Shown piece by piece: positions 19,021-27,231 of a stretch of 64,000 nt of DNA. This stretch comes from Pontibacter sp. HSC-36F09 (GTDB taxonomy: Bacteria; Bacteroidota; Bacteroidia; Cytophagales; Hymenobacteraceae). Position numbers and translations under genes: made by a program. Numbering within the stretch: position 1 is the first letter of the stretch; the number at the start of each line of letters is the position of its first letter. The notes beneath the pieces are model-generated. The model made no database searches and had not been told where the DNA came from. It saw only the letters and a list, made by a program, of their open reading frames with translations. The stretch covers positions 1,277,064 through 1,341,063 of the forward strand of contig NZ_JALKAA010000001.1 in assembly GCF_024171605.1 (NCBI RefSeq), given 5' to 3'.

Positions 19021-19473
19021 ATGCTATACCTGAAAAGAACCGATTCGAACGATCCTGACTTTGTAGCGCTTGTAAAACTGCTCGATGCAGATCTGGCTAT
19101 CCGGGATGGGGAAGAGCACGCTTTTTATGCGCAGTACAACAAGATCGACAAGATAAAGCATGTGGTGCTGGCTTATGAAGACGAAGAGCCCCTGGGCTGC
19201 GGCGCGATAAAGGAATTTGAGCCGGGCACCATGGAAGTAAAGCGTATGTATGTTTCACCGGAAGGCAGAAATAAAGGTATAGCAACCATCATACTGGCTG
19301 AACTGGAGGTATGGGCACGTGAAATCTCTTTTGAAAAATGTATCCTGGAAACCGGAAAAATGCAGCCGGAAGCCATTAGGCTCTACAAAAAGAACGGCTA
19401 CCAGCAAATCCCGAACTATGGGCAGTATGCCGGCGTGGAGAACAGTGTGTGCTTTGAGAAGGTGCTGGGCTAG
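19021..19473 (+). CDS. GNAT-family N-acetyltransferase
   Basis: A 150-residue GCN5-like acetyltransferase. The acetyl-CoA motif region reads VKRMYVSPEGRNKGIATIIL (a Q/RxxGxG/A-like loop), followed by ETGKMQPEAIRLYKKNGYQQI, typical of motif B. The substrate cannot be told from sequence. It starts 15 bp after the OmpA lipoprotein gene and ends 8 bp from the convergent nuoC stop, so it closes the plus-strand block. Confidence 0.88.
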   Translation: MLYLKRTDSNDPDFVALVKLLDADLAIRDGEEHAFYAQYNKIDKIKHVVLAYEDEEPLGCGAIKEFEPGTMEVKRMYVSPEGRNKGIATIILAELEVWAREISFEKCILETGKMQPEAIRLYKKNGYQQIPNYGQYAGVENSVCFEKVLG

Positions 19474-19481
19474 ATCACTTT

Positions 19482-20081
19482 CTACGCCTCCGGCTTCTCC
19501 CGCTTATCAGTAAAAGGATCCTCATGTGAGGTCAACTTAACAGGCTCACCCCGAAATCCGCTGTACTCGTTGTGGTTGTCGTAGGGTACTTTGATGCCGT
19601 GGTAGTAGTCTTGTAGTTTGTAGTCTTTGCGGAGCGGGTGGCCTTCCCAGTCGGCGGCGCAGAGGATGCGGCGCATGTCGGGGTGGTCGTTGAAGAGGAT
19701 ACCCACCAGGTCAAAGATCTCGCGCTCCTGCCAGTCGGCGGTGCGCCAGATGTGGCTGACAGTAGGTATAGCAGGTATAGGCTCTGCTGGTGTGCTGTTG
19801 CGCGGTACAATCACTTTGAGCATCAGGTGGTGGTTGTAAGGTATAGAGTAGAGATTATACACCACCTCCATGGTACCGGCCTCAGGACCGTTGTCTATAC
19901 CTGTCACGCTGGAGAGAAAGTCGAAATAAGTGGCTTCATTGTCGTGCAGCTCGAGGCATACCTCCGCCAGGCGCTCCGACTGAAGCACCAGGTAAGGCTG
20001 CAGGTTGTCGGTGTGTTCCGAAACGATCACCTCCGCACCAAACTGAGCTGCTATAAAGTCCTTTATCTCTCCGAAGGTCAT
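19482..20081 (-). CDS. nuoC: NADH-quinone oxidoreductase subunit C
   Basis: A 199-residue 30-kDa-type subunit of the complex I peripheral arm. The family signature is near the C-terminus: WQEREIFDLVGILFNDHPDMRR followed by DWEGHPLRKDY. It lies in the order nuoA-nuoB-nuoC on the minus strand, 60 bp after nuoB. nuoD, which usually follows directly, lies 3.9 kb further on. nuoC and nuoD are separate genes here, not fused as in E. coli. Confidence 0.96.
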   Translation of the reverse strand: MTFGEIKDFIAAQFGAEVIVSEHTDNLQPYLVLQSERLAEVCLELHDNEATYFDFLSSVTGIDNGPEAGTMEVVYNLYSIPYNHHLMLKVIVPRNSTPAEPIPAIPTVSHIWRTADWQEREIFDLVGILFNDHPDMRRILCAADWEGHPLRKDYKLQDYYHGIKVPYDNHNEYSGFRGEPVKLTSHEDPFTDKREKPEA

Positions 20082-20094
20082 TTTAAATTAGTGA

Positions 20095-20122
20095 ATGAGT
20101 GATTGAGTGGATGAGTGATTGA
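20095..20122. repeat. short direct repeat between nuoB and nuoC
   Basis: ATGAGTGATTGA occurs at 20095-20106 and again at 20111-20122, a 16-bp period. It fills half of the 60-bp gap between nuoB and nuoC. No function is evident; such TGA-rich simple repeats can arise by slippage. Confidence 0.7.
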
Positions 20123-20141
20123 TGGTTAGTGACGAATGAAT

Positions 20142-20765
20142 TTATGAGGTTGGAAGTTGCGTGTCATTCATTTCTGGCCCTGCTTGATCATCTGCTGCTA
20201 GCTCCTTATTCGCTACGCCTGTTTCCTCCTTCTTAGCTTCCATATTACCCATTCTCCTGGCCATGATCTGCTGCACGGCTCTTGGCTCCCGAATGGTTTC
20301 CTGGCGGATAATTTCCTGCAGGCGCAGGAAGCCTCCGATGAGCGCTTCCGGCCTTGGCGGACAGCCAGGTACGTAGACATCCACAGGTATAATGCGATCC
20401 ACGCCCTTCACCACATGGTAACCGTGCTCCCAGTAGGGGCCGCCGCAGTTGGAGCAGCTGCCCATCGAGATCACGTAGCGTGGCTCCGGCATTTGCTCGT
20501 AGAGGCGGCGCACGCGGTCGGCCATCTTAAAGGTAACTGTACCGGCCACAATCATCACATCCGACTGACGAGGCGAGGCGCGCGGTATAATGCCGAAGCG
20601 ATCGAGGTCGTAACCGGAAGCATAAGCCCCCATCATCTCGATCGCGCAGCAGGCCAGACCAAAACCCATCGGGAACAGCGAGGTCAGTCGCGCCCAGTTG
20701 AGCAGGTCATCCAGTTTGGTGATGATCACACCGCCTTCTCCCGTCTTGTCCTGTGGAATGTTCAA
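20142..20765 (-). CDS. nuoB: NADH-quinone oxidoreductase subunit B
   Basis: A 207-residue subunit that holds the terminal 4Fe-4S cluster N2. All four cysteine ligands are visible: the tandem pair in [11 protein letters not shown], the cysteine in [17 protein letters not shown] and the one in [15 protein letters not shown] Glu/Asp-rich tail (about 180-207) extends past the usual end and is not conserved. It follows nuoA by 135 bp. Confidence 0.97.
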   Translation of the reverse strand: MNIPQDKTGEGGVIITKLDDLLNWARLTSLFPMGFGLACCAIEMMGAYASGYDLDRFGIIPRASPRQSDVMIVAGTVTFKMADRVRRLYEQMPEPRYVISMGSCSNCGGPYWEHGYHVVKGVDRIIPVDVYVPGCPPRPEALIGGFLRLQEIIRQETIREPRAVQQIMARRMGNMEAKKEETGVANKELAADDQAGPEMNDTQLPTS

Positions 20766-20837
20766 GTTTAAATGATCAGTTAAATATTGTGTAGGAAGGT
20801 ACCTAAAGCTAGCTCCTGGCTATACCTTCCGTCATAC

Positions 20838-20868
20838 TTTTTGTCCTTTGTCAAATAGTCTTTTGTCA
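20838..20868. repeat. TTTGTC-type simple repeat between nuoA and nuoB
   Basis: The spacer between nuoA and nuoB contains CTTTTTGTCC, TTTGTCAAAT and TTTTGTCATA in close succession. It looks like a decayed simple repeat, with no evident role. Confidence 0.5.
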
Positions 20869-20900
20869 TAAGGTCCACAATAGAGAACCTCTGCCAAAAA

Positions 20901-21389
20901 CTATTTCTTTACCTCGTACTTCCGCTCGTTCACGCGCTGGTATACCTCATTAGGTATACGGGAGCGGCTTTGCGGCACCACCGGCTTCGGTTTGATCCAG
21001 TCGAGGTGACCTTTTACCCAGGCGTAAGCCAGACCCAGCGCCAGCACACTAATAAAGATGAACATCTCGATCAGGGCAAACCAGCCCCATACGCCGTTAG
21101 TAGCTTCGATCAGGTCGCGGCGGCCGAACACCGTGGCCCACGGAAACAGGAAGGCGAGCTCCACATCAAAAATGATGAAAATAAGCGCTACCACATAAAA
21201 CCGCGGGTTGAACTGTATCCAGGAGTTGCCAATTGGTTCTTCGCCTGACTCGTAAGTTGTCAGCTTCTCGGGGTTAGGTCGGCTGGGGCGGATAAGTCGG
21301 GCGGTAAACAGACCGATCACCACGAAGATTGCTCCCCCGATCAGGAAGAGCAGGATGGTTCCGAAGTCTGAAAGGTAGGTTTCCTCCAT
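20901..21389 (-). CDS. nuoA: NADH-quinone oxidoreductase subunit A
   Basis: A 162-residue membrane subunit with three helices (about 10-32, 63-85, 93-118) and the family motif [12 protein letters not shown] followed by [21 protein letters not shown]. The charged C-terminal extension (about 125-162) is longer than in E. coli. It is the first gene of the nuoABC unit, and a good -7 element lies 20 bp upstream. Confidence 0.96.
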   Translation of the reverse strand: MEETYLSDFGTILLFLIGGAIFVVIGLFTARLIRPSRPNPEKLTTYESGEEPIGNSWIQFNPRFYVVALIFIIFDVELAFLFPWATVFGRRDLIEATNGVWGWFALIEMFIFISVLALGLAYAWVKGHLDWIKPKPVVPQSRSRIPNEVYQRVNERKYEVKK

Positions 21390-21409
21390 AGCGCCGCAGT
21401 AGTTTTACA

Positions 21410-21417
21410 CAAATTTA
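21410..21417 (-). promoter_or_regulatory. candidate -7 element for nuoABC
   Basis: On the minus strand this reads TAAATTTG, an exact TAnnTTTG match, 20 bp upstream of the nuoA ATG. No TTG is seen at the usual upstream distance. Confidence 0.55.
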
Positions 21418-21576
21418 CGATAAAATAACTTCTTGGCATAAGCGCTGTTTTAGCTGCAGGCACAGGTATAGCAGGGCGGCATAGCACAGATACCCAAAAG
21501 CTACGTGCCGACGTTATACAAACAACTTTTCCTGATCTATACCTGTACGAGATAATCCACACTAAACCAAAAGCAA

Positions 21577-22995
21577 ATGCTCACCGGACGCGTCAATGCA
21601 CCAGAGATCAACACCCCGCACGGCTGGCTCAACACCGACCGGAACTGGTCTATCAAAGACTTCAGAGGCAAGATCGTGTTGCTGGATTTCTGGACATTTG
21701 GCTGCATCAACTGCCAGCACATTGTGCCGGACCTGAACCGGCTGGAAGAAGAATTTGCGGATGTGCTGTTGGTGATCGGTATACACTCTGCCAAGTTTGA
21801 TGCCGAGAAGCAGTCGGAAACCATCCGGCAGGCCATTCAGAAATTCGGGATAGAGCACCCGGTGGTAAACGATGCCGACTACGCCATCTGGAACCAGTAC
21901 GGCATAAAAGCCTGGCCAACGACCGTGCTCATCGACCCGAACGGGAAAGTGGTGGGGCAACATGCCGGAGAAAGTGTCTACGACACGGTGCGGCCCTACA
22001 TCCAGCGCATGAAAGAGGAGTTTAAAGACGAGCTCAACCAGATGCCTATACCTGTGCAGCCGGAGAAGTTTGAGACGGCTATTCTGTCTTTCCCCTCCAA
22101 ACTGATCAGCGACCCCGAAGGTAACCTATACCTGTCTGACAGTGGGCACAACCGTATTCTGAAGCTAAACCAGCAGGGCCAGGTGCTTGAGGTAATCGGC
22201 AGTGGCGAAAGGGGTTTCCACAATGGCGACTATGCTGAGGCGACCTTCAACGAACCACACGGACTAGCCTTGCATGATGCTATACTCTATGTAGCCGATG
22301 CCAAAAACAACGCCATCCGCAAAGTAGATCTGCAGCACCAACTGGTGAGCACTGGCGCCGGCACCGGTGAACTCGAATACTACTTCCACGACGACAAGCG
22401 CAGCGAACCCGTGAACCCCAATAGTCCCTGGGATTTGCTCATACATGGCAAAAGTATGTTCATCGCCAGCGCCGGCAACCACCAGATTTTGCGCATGGAT
22501 CTGGAGACCGAACAGGTATACCGCTTTGCCGGAAGCGGTCGCGAAGCCCTCACCGACGGCCTTCTGGACGAAGCTGCCTTCAACCAGCCCAGCGGTCTCT
22601 CCATCCGGGGAGAAGTGCTTTACGTGGCCGACGCCGAAGCCAGTGCCATCCGGACCGTCAACCTTAAAACAGGTATGGTACTCACCCCGCTGGGCCAGGG
22701 ATTGTTCGATTTTGGTGATGTGGACGGCCACGTAGACGATGCCCTGCTGCAGCACTGCGTCGGGCTGGAGGTGATCGACAGCGACGTGTACATTGCCGAT
22801 ACCTACAATGGCAAAATTAAAGTGCTCGACATGGAGCGCCACCGCGTACGCACCCTCACCGCAGGCCTGCACGAACCCAACGACGTGCTATACCTGAACG
22901 GCCACCTCTGGGTCACCAGCACCAACAGCCACCAGCTCTACAAGATCGATTTGCACACAGGTGAAAAAGAAGAAGTGAAAGTGAGAGAAGTTTAA
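21577..22995 (+). CDS. thioredoxin-like / NHL-repeat protein (NHLRC2-like)
   Basis: A 472-residue two-domain protein. Residues 1-150 form a thioredoxin-like fold with the redox motif WTFGCINCQH (Cys43, Cys46) and a cis-Pro region (KAWPTTVLID). Residues about 165-472 are NHL beta-propeller repeats, each with an LYLSDSGHNRILKL- or LYVADAKNNAIRKV-like strand. This is the layout of NHLRC2. No signal peptide is present, so it is probably cytoplasmic. Substrate and role are unknown in bacteria. Confidence 0.85.
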   Translation: MLTGRVNAPEINTPHGWLNTDRNWSIKDFRGKIVLLDFWTFGCINCQHIVPDLNRLEEEFADVLLVIGIHSAKFDAEKQSETIRQAIQKFGIEHPVVNDADYAIWNQYGIKAWPTTVLIDPNGKVVGQHAGESVYDTVRPYIQRMKEEFKDELNQMPIPVQPEKFETAILSFPSKLISDPEGNLYLSDSGHNRILKLNQQGQVLEVIGSGERGFHNGDYAEATFNEPHGLALHDAILYVADAKNNAIRKVDLQHQLVSTGAGTGELEYYFHDDKRSEPVNPNSPWDLLIHGKSMFIASAGNHQILRMDLETEQVYRFAGSGREALTDGLLDEAAFNQPSGLSIRGEVLYVADAEASAIRTVNLKTGMVLTPLGQGLFDFGDVDGHVDDALLQHCVGLEVIDSDVYIADTYNGKIKVLDMERHRVRTLTAGLHEPNDVLYLNGHLWVTSTNSHQLYKIDLHTGEKEEVKVREV

Positions 22996-23006
22996 GAGTT
23001 GAGGAG

Positions 23007-23633
23007 TTACGCCGTCACTTTCGCCTCGATCAGGTTGTTGCGCATCCGCTGGAAGAAACGGAGTGTAACCTGGAAGATCGGGCTCATGATGAAGGTATAG
23101 AAGAAGGTGGCAATGAAGATCGGGCCACCCAGCACATAGCCTATACCTAAAATCGCGCACTCCACCACAATGCGGGTGCGGCTAACAGATGCGTTCAAAC
23201 GCTCCGACAAAGCCAGCATAAACCCGTCGCGCGGACCGGCGCCCACACCGCCTGCTACATACAGTCCACCGGCTATACCTCCAATAATAACGGAAGCGGC
23301 CAGGTTCAGGTAGTCGAGCGAGGTGTTGGTAGCCGACGGCAGAATGTCGAGCCACAGGAACATGTCCATGAAGGGCCCAATGAGCAGCGCATTGAGGAAA
23401 GTGCCCACATTGATGTACTTCCGGTTAACGAACCACGAAATAACTACAAAAAGCAATCCCACGATCACGCTCCAGGTACCGATGGTAAAGCCCAGGTGCT
23501 GAAAGAGGGCCACGTTCAGAACCTCCCAGGGGTGCAGGCCCAGGTACTTCACCTTCACGGCAATGGCGTTGGCAAAGCCGAACAAAAGCAATCCAAGAAA
23601 GAAGAAACTATAACTAACTATTTTTTCGCGCAT
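23007..23633 (-). CDS. YitT/YczE-family membrane protein
   Basis: A 208-residue membrane protein with five or six helices. The glycine-rich signature GGVGAGPRDGFMLALSERL matches the YczE/YitT (DUF161) family, often annotated as a possible transporter. The N-terminus has no cleavable signal; the first helix begins at about residue 5. It converges on the thioredoxin/NHL gene with an 11-bp gap. The substrate is not known. Confidence 0.8.
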   Translation of the reverse strand: MREKIVSYSFFFLGLLLFGFANAIAVKVKYLGLHPWEVLNVALFQHLGFTIGTWSVIVGLLFVVISWFVNRKYINVGTFLNALLIGPFMDMFLWLDILPSATNTSLDYLNLAASVIIGGIAGGLYVAGGVGAGPRDGFMLALSERLNASVSRTRIVVECAILGIGYVLGGPIFIATFFYTFIMSPIFQVTLRFFQRMRNNLIEAKVTA

Positions 23634-23911
23634 GATGAGGCAGTCCGTTTTACCGAGGGACTGAGTAAGAACAAAATCGGGCGCAAGAAAGTTAAATTTG
23701 GCCGCATTAAGAAAAGCTTAGAATACACTTCACATTATTCCGGAAGCCCGACTGCAATTACTCACAAGAAAGTCTTATATTCATCCACTGTTTAGCTTTA
23801 TTTTATTGGCAAGGCAGTACCGTAAAGCCAACCGGCTGGGCCAGGTATGACAATGCTGGTGATGTGTTTATCTCTTTGGAAACGAATCTATTATCTCAAA
23901 CCCTCAGGTAT

Positions 23912-24592
23912 ATGAAAACAGTTGTTTTACGTTTCGGTCTGGCTATGCTGGTGATTTGTCTGTTTAGTGCAAGTGCGGTGGCGCAGTTCACGCATACCAA
24001 CAACATGGAGGCCCGTCCGGTGCACGAGTACAACACCATCACGATGACAGGCTCGCCATACCTGCACAAGGAGTGGGCGAAGGGCTCCCTGACGCTCAAG
24101 AACGGCACCGTATACCAGGGCATCGACCTGATGTATGACCAGGTGAAGGACGTTATTATCTTTAAGACGAAGAACGGAGACGTGAAGGAGCTGCTGGAGC
24201 CGGTGCAGGAGTTTAAGATCGGGTATATCGAAAACAACAAGCAGGTAGAGCGTACTTTCCGTTCAGGGTTTAGCGGCGACGGGGTGCCCGCCAAAGCCTT
24301 TATGGAAGTGCTGGCCGACGGGCAGGTGGCGCTTTTGAAGCATACTTCCAAAAAGATCTTTGACCGCAAGAACTACAGCTCGGCTACCATCGATAGAGAG
24401 GTGCAGGAAAGCGAAGACTACTACATTGCCGTGGGCGACAAGGCGGTAAAAGTGAAGAAATCGAAAAATTCCCTGCTGGCTGCTATACCTGACAAGAAAG
24501 ATTACCTGGAAACGTACATCAAGTCGAATGCGCTGAACCTGCGCGACGACAACGACATGGCCAAACTCGTGGCTTACTACAACTCGCTGTAG
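23912..24592 (+). CDS. uncharacterised secreted protein
   Basis: A 226-residue exported protein. The ATG at 23912 gives a signal peptide (MKTVVLRFGLAMLVICLFSA, then SAVAQ); an in-frame start at 23864 would bury it. The mature part is lysine-rich with alternating strands (GSLTLKNGTVYQGIDLMYD) and no motif I recognise. It stands alone: the upstream neighbour is divergent and the downstream one convergent. Confidence 0.75.
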   Translation: MKTVVLRFGLAMLVICLFSASAVAQFTHTNNMEARPVHEYNTITMTGSPYLHKEWAKGSLTLKNGTVYQGIDLMYDQVKDVIIFKTKNGDVKELLEPVQEFKIGYIENNKQVERTFRSGFSGDGVPAKAFMEVLADGQVALLKHTSKKIFDRKNYSSATIDREVQESEDYYIAVGDKAVKVKKSKNSLLAAIPDKKDYLETYIKSNALNLRDDNDMAKLVAYYNSL

Positions 24593-24619
24593 ACTTTCGT
24601 AAAGCTTATTGACAATAAT

Positions 24620-25186
24620 TTAAGCAGCTGCCTGGGTAACGGGTAGCTGTTTTTTTACTTTCAGGGCCTGCTGTAGATGCCGCTCCTGGTGCAGTGCCAC
24701 AAACTCCAGCGTCTCCCCGATGCGCAGCTTCAACAGCTTGAAGAACTCCACAGGTATAGCCTTTTTGTTCAGGTTGGCGTCTTTGGCTTTGTCGAGAAGT
24801 TGCAGCAATTCAGTCTGGTGGTCCAGGAACTCCTCCAGCGTCTGGTGGCTCAGTTGACTGTTGTTGGGATTCATGTGCCGCACGGTTTTGCTCTTTTTGC
24901 CATTGTCCGGCCGCACCATGTCCAGCGACTTTTTGCCAAGCCAGGTATAGCTGATCTTTTGCTCGTGTTCACTACCTGTATTAGCGTTGATAGCCTTCGC
25001 CAGAACCTGGTTGTAGTAGCGGCTGTAGCGGTTCAGATGCTCCAGGCACTCGAGTATGCTCCAGCTATCCGGGGCAGGTTTGTAGTTGAGAAGGGAAAGC
25101 TCCAGCGGCACAAAAGCGGCGATAACGGTGTGCTTCTGGTTCTCGACGGTGCGGGAGATTTGCTCTAAGGTGTTCATAGCGTTCAT
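24620..25186 (-). CDS. DinB-family protein
   Basis: A 188-residue four-helix-bundle protein of the DinB/YfiT-like superfamily, usually a metal-dependent enzyme such as a thiol transferase. Candidate metal ligands are His in WSILECLEHLNRY and the two His in FVALHQERHLQQ. Starts at 25186 or 25177 are both possible (MNAMNTLEQ). Some DinB-like proteins use bacillithiol; a YtxJ protein in this window suggests that thiol may be present, but a link is only speculation. Confidence 0.82.
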   Translation of the reverse strand: MNAMNTLEQISRTVENQKHTVIAAFVPLELSLLNYKPAPDSWSILECLEHLNRYSRYYNQVLAKAINANTGSEHEQKISYTWLGKKSLDMVRPDNGKKSKTVRHMNPNNSQLSHQTLEEFLDHQTELLQLLDKAKDANLNKKAIPVEFFKLLKLRIGETLEFVALHQERHLQQALKVKKQLPVTQAAA

Positions 25187-25205
25187 CGTTTTAGATTGTA
25201 CGCAC

Positions 25206-25213
25206 CAAAGGTA
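25206..25213 (-). promoter_or_regulatory. candidate promoter of the DinB-family gene
   Basis: On the minus strand TACCTTTG matches TAnnTTTG exactly, 20 bp before the start codon. A TTG (25230-25232 on the plus strand as CAA) lies 16 bp upstream. The element overlaps one AGGTATAG motif. Confidence 0.55.
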
Positions 25214-25263
25214 TAGCTTGGCCTAACCCCAATCCTTGACGGGCATCAAGATTTACGAAGCAG

Positions 25264-25815
25264 CTACCTGATCCGGCTTAGCGTTTCGGGCGACATGCGC
25301 AGGTATGAGGCGATGTACTTTTTGGGGATGTGCTGGAACAGGTGCGGGCTCCGCTGCATAACGCGCTTCAGGCGTTGCTCCGGTTCAGGCAGCAACAGGT
25401 CCACTTCCCGCTCTATCTTGCCAACCAACGCCTTCTCGAGTTGCTCATACCAGAAACGCCTGATGTTCGGCCGCTGCTCAATCAACTGCATCAGATCGGT
25501 TTTGCTTATACCTAACAACTCACTTCTTTTGAGGGCCTGAATGTAGTAGTCGGACGGTTTGCCATCGACAAAAGAAGGAAACGACACCAGCAAGGTATGC
25601 GGGTAGCCGAAGCCCACACAAATCTCCTCGTCAGGCAGCGGGTAGTAAATGCGCAGTGCCCCACTCGCGACAAGGTATAGCCCCTGTTCCACCTGCCCCT
25701 GCCGTATCAGAAAATCATAGCGGTTCAGCTGCACCTTCTTCTTCCACAGTGGCAGGAAAGCAGCTAGGTCTTCGGGGGTGAGGTATGGGATTTGGCTGAG
25801 GAGGGAGAGGGGCAT
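25264..25815 (-). CDS. Crp/Fnr-family transcriptional regulator
   Basis: A 183-residue regulator. The N-terminal part (about 15-120) is a cyclic-nucleotide-binding-like barrel (LNRYDFLIRQGQVEQGLYLV, then SGALRIYYP). The short C-terminal helix-turn-helix ends in YIASYLRMSPETLSRIR. Effector residues for cAMP are not evident; most Bacteroidota members of this type have unknown ligands. It starts 7 bp after the SRA-HNH gene on the same strand, so the two are probably co-transcribed. Confidence 0.88.
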   Translation of the reverse strand: MPLSLLSQIPYLTPEDLAAFLPLWKKKVQLNRYDFLIRQGQVEQGLYLVASGALRIYYPLPDEEICVGFGYPHTLLVSFPSFVDGKPSDYYIQALKRSELLGISKTDLMQLIEQRPNIRRFWYEQLEKALVGKIEREVDLLLPEPEQRLKRVMQRSPHLFQHIPKKYIASYLRMSPETLSRIR

Positions 25816-25822
25816 GGGGAGG

Positions 25823-26683
25823 TTAAATAGTAAAGTGTTCTCTATGATATCTGACGAACTCTCTATTTATTTCGTGCTCTGGCTTAATATTCAGTTTTCC
25901 ATCCAGATCAATTAATGAGAAGTCCTCATCGATCGCAAATCCACCATAATCAAACATGACATGATGGTTAGGACAAAGACAGAGTAAATTGTCTAAAGTG
26001 TCAGGTCCATTATGGGGTTCACCGAGGGGTTTGATGTGTGCAGCTTCCGCATAAAATCCAGCATTTGTAAAGATTTTGGTATTACAAACCTGACAACGGA
26101 AATCATAAATTTCCTTAATCCTTATCGTTAAATTATAATCGCGGTCTATCCTTTGTTGTGTGGTTGTTGTTCTGGTTGCCTTTAAGTAATTAGGAGAGTC
26201 TTCTTTTACTTCAAATTTATGGATACTAGTTTCTGCTTTTTCAAGGCGAAACAGCCATACGTCATAGCCAGCTTTTCCTTTAATCTTCCAGTAGTTAACA
26301 ACATTGTATAAGCCATCATACCTATAACCAAACTCAGGGGAAAAGATAGATTTATGATTGGCTCCTCTTATTACTCTAACAGGCAAACCGTTTTGGCAGT
26401 TAATGGCTAAGGCTAAGTTCTTATCTGATAAAATCTGATGAGTTACCTGCTTCTTTGTATTCAGATCTCTGCCACCATGGCCAGTATAAATAATTATATC
26501 TCCTAGATCTTGATCATCTTCATAACCACCAGAAAGAACTATAGAGTCTGCGCCTTCTTTTTGAGAGCCGCTTATACCTGCTTGTGTTGGCCTATGAACT
26601 TTGTTATGTGAAAGCTCTATTCTGTTTTCAAACACATCACCTTCAATAATATTAGGTATATGACCAAATATTCGCTCTGCCAT
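25823..26683 (-). CDS. SRA (YDG)-HNH modification-dependent endonuclease
   Basis: A 286-residue two-domain protein. Residues 1-150 form an SRA/YDG base-flipping domain: HRPTQAGISGS, then GADSIVLSGGYEDDQDLGD and IIYTGHGG. Residues about 190-260 form an HNH nuclease with zinc cysteines at C197/C200 and C235/C237 and the core AEAAHIKPL...LCPNHHVMFD (His216, His240, His241). Such fusions are known to cut DNA carrying 5-methyl- or 5-hydroxymethylcytosine and act against modified phage. It is markedly AT-rich against its neighbours, which suggests recent transfer. No methyltransferase is nearby. Confidence 0.9.
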   Translation of the reverse strand: MAERIFGHIPNIIEGDVFENRIELSHNKVHRPTQAGISGSQKEGADSIVLSGGYEDDQDLGDIIIYTGHGGRDLNTKKQVTHQILSDKNLALAINCQNGLPVRVIRGANHKSIFSPEFGYRYDGLYNVVNYWKIKGKAGYDVWLFRLEKAETSIHKFEVKEDSPNYLKATRTTTTQQRIDRDYNLTIRIKEIYDFRCQVCNTKIFTNAGFYAEAAHIKPLGEPHNGPDTLDNLLCLCPNHHVMFDYGGFAIDEDFSLIDLDGKLNIKPEHEINREFVRYHREHFTI

Positions 26684-26741
26684 TGATTTTTGTCAGTAGT
26701 TATATTAGTAAATATAGTTATTTATAAAAACAATACTAGTT

Positions 26742-27029
26742 CTACCTCCTCTGCTCAAACCGCTCAAACCCCTTCAGTCCCTCCTTTTCCTCTACTTCTA
26801 CTTTCTCTACCCGCGCACGGTCGGGGCCTTGGTGCGCCCATTTCTCCAGTTCTTTCAGCGCTTCGGGTTTTCCTTCGGCCTCCAGGTATACGGTGCCGTT
26901 GGGTTCATTCTGCACGAAACCGTACAGGCCCAATTCAAGTGCTTTGCCTTGGGTGCTGGCTCTGAAAAATACGCCTTGCACCCGGCCATGTATGCGCATG
27001 GCCACTCGTTTTTTGTCTTTGTTTTCCAT
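26742..27029 (-). CDS. acyP: acylphosphatase
   Basis: A 95-residue enzyme that hydrolyses acyl phosphates. The phosphate-binding loop reads IHGRVQGVFFRAST with the catalytic Arg, and the conserved Asn lies in YGFVQNEPNGTVYLEAEG. Length is typical. It stands alone on the minus strand, upstream of the SRA-HNH gene. Confidence 0.93.
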   Translation of the reverse strand: MENKDKKRVAMRIHGRVQGVFFRASTQGKALELGLYGFVQNEPNGTVYLEAEGKPEALKELEKWAHQGPDRARVEKVEVEEKEGLKGFERFEQRR

Positions 27030-27231
27030 CAGGTATAGGTATAGCTCGTTTACTCAGAAAACGGAGGCGGCAGGTATAGGTTGAGGTGGGCAGAAGCATC
27101 AGCCGAAACAGAACGTTTAACCCCGTGTGCCGTGTTATGAAATGGAGCAGGAGTTTAGCTGATTCCTGAAATTTAGATTAACTTTAACACGTCCCTGCGC
27201 CAAGTTGCAGGGCAGGTATACCCCATACGAT

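Noticed and set aside
15563..19481. Genomic island or transposon inside the nuo genes
   Set aside because: No integrase, transposase, terminal repeats or target-site duplication were seen; only gene order and AT content suggest insertion, so no mobile element is called.
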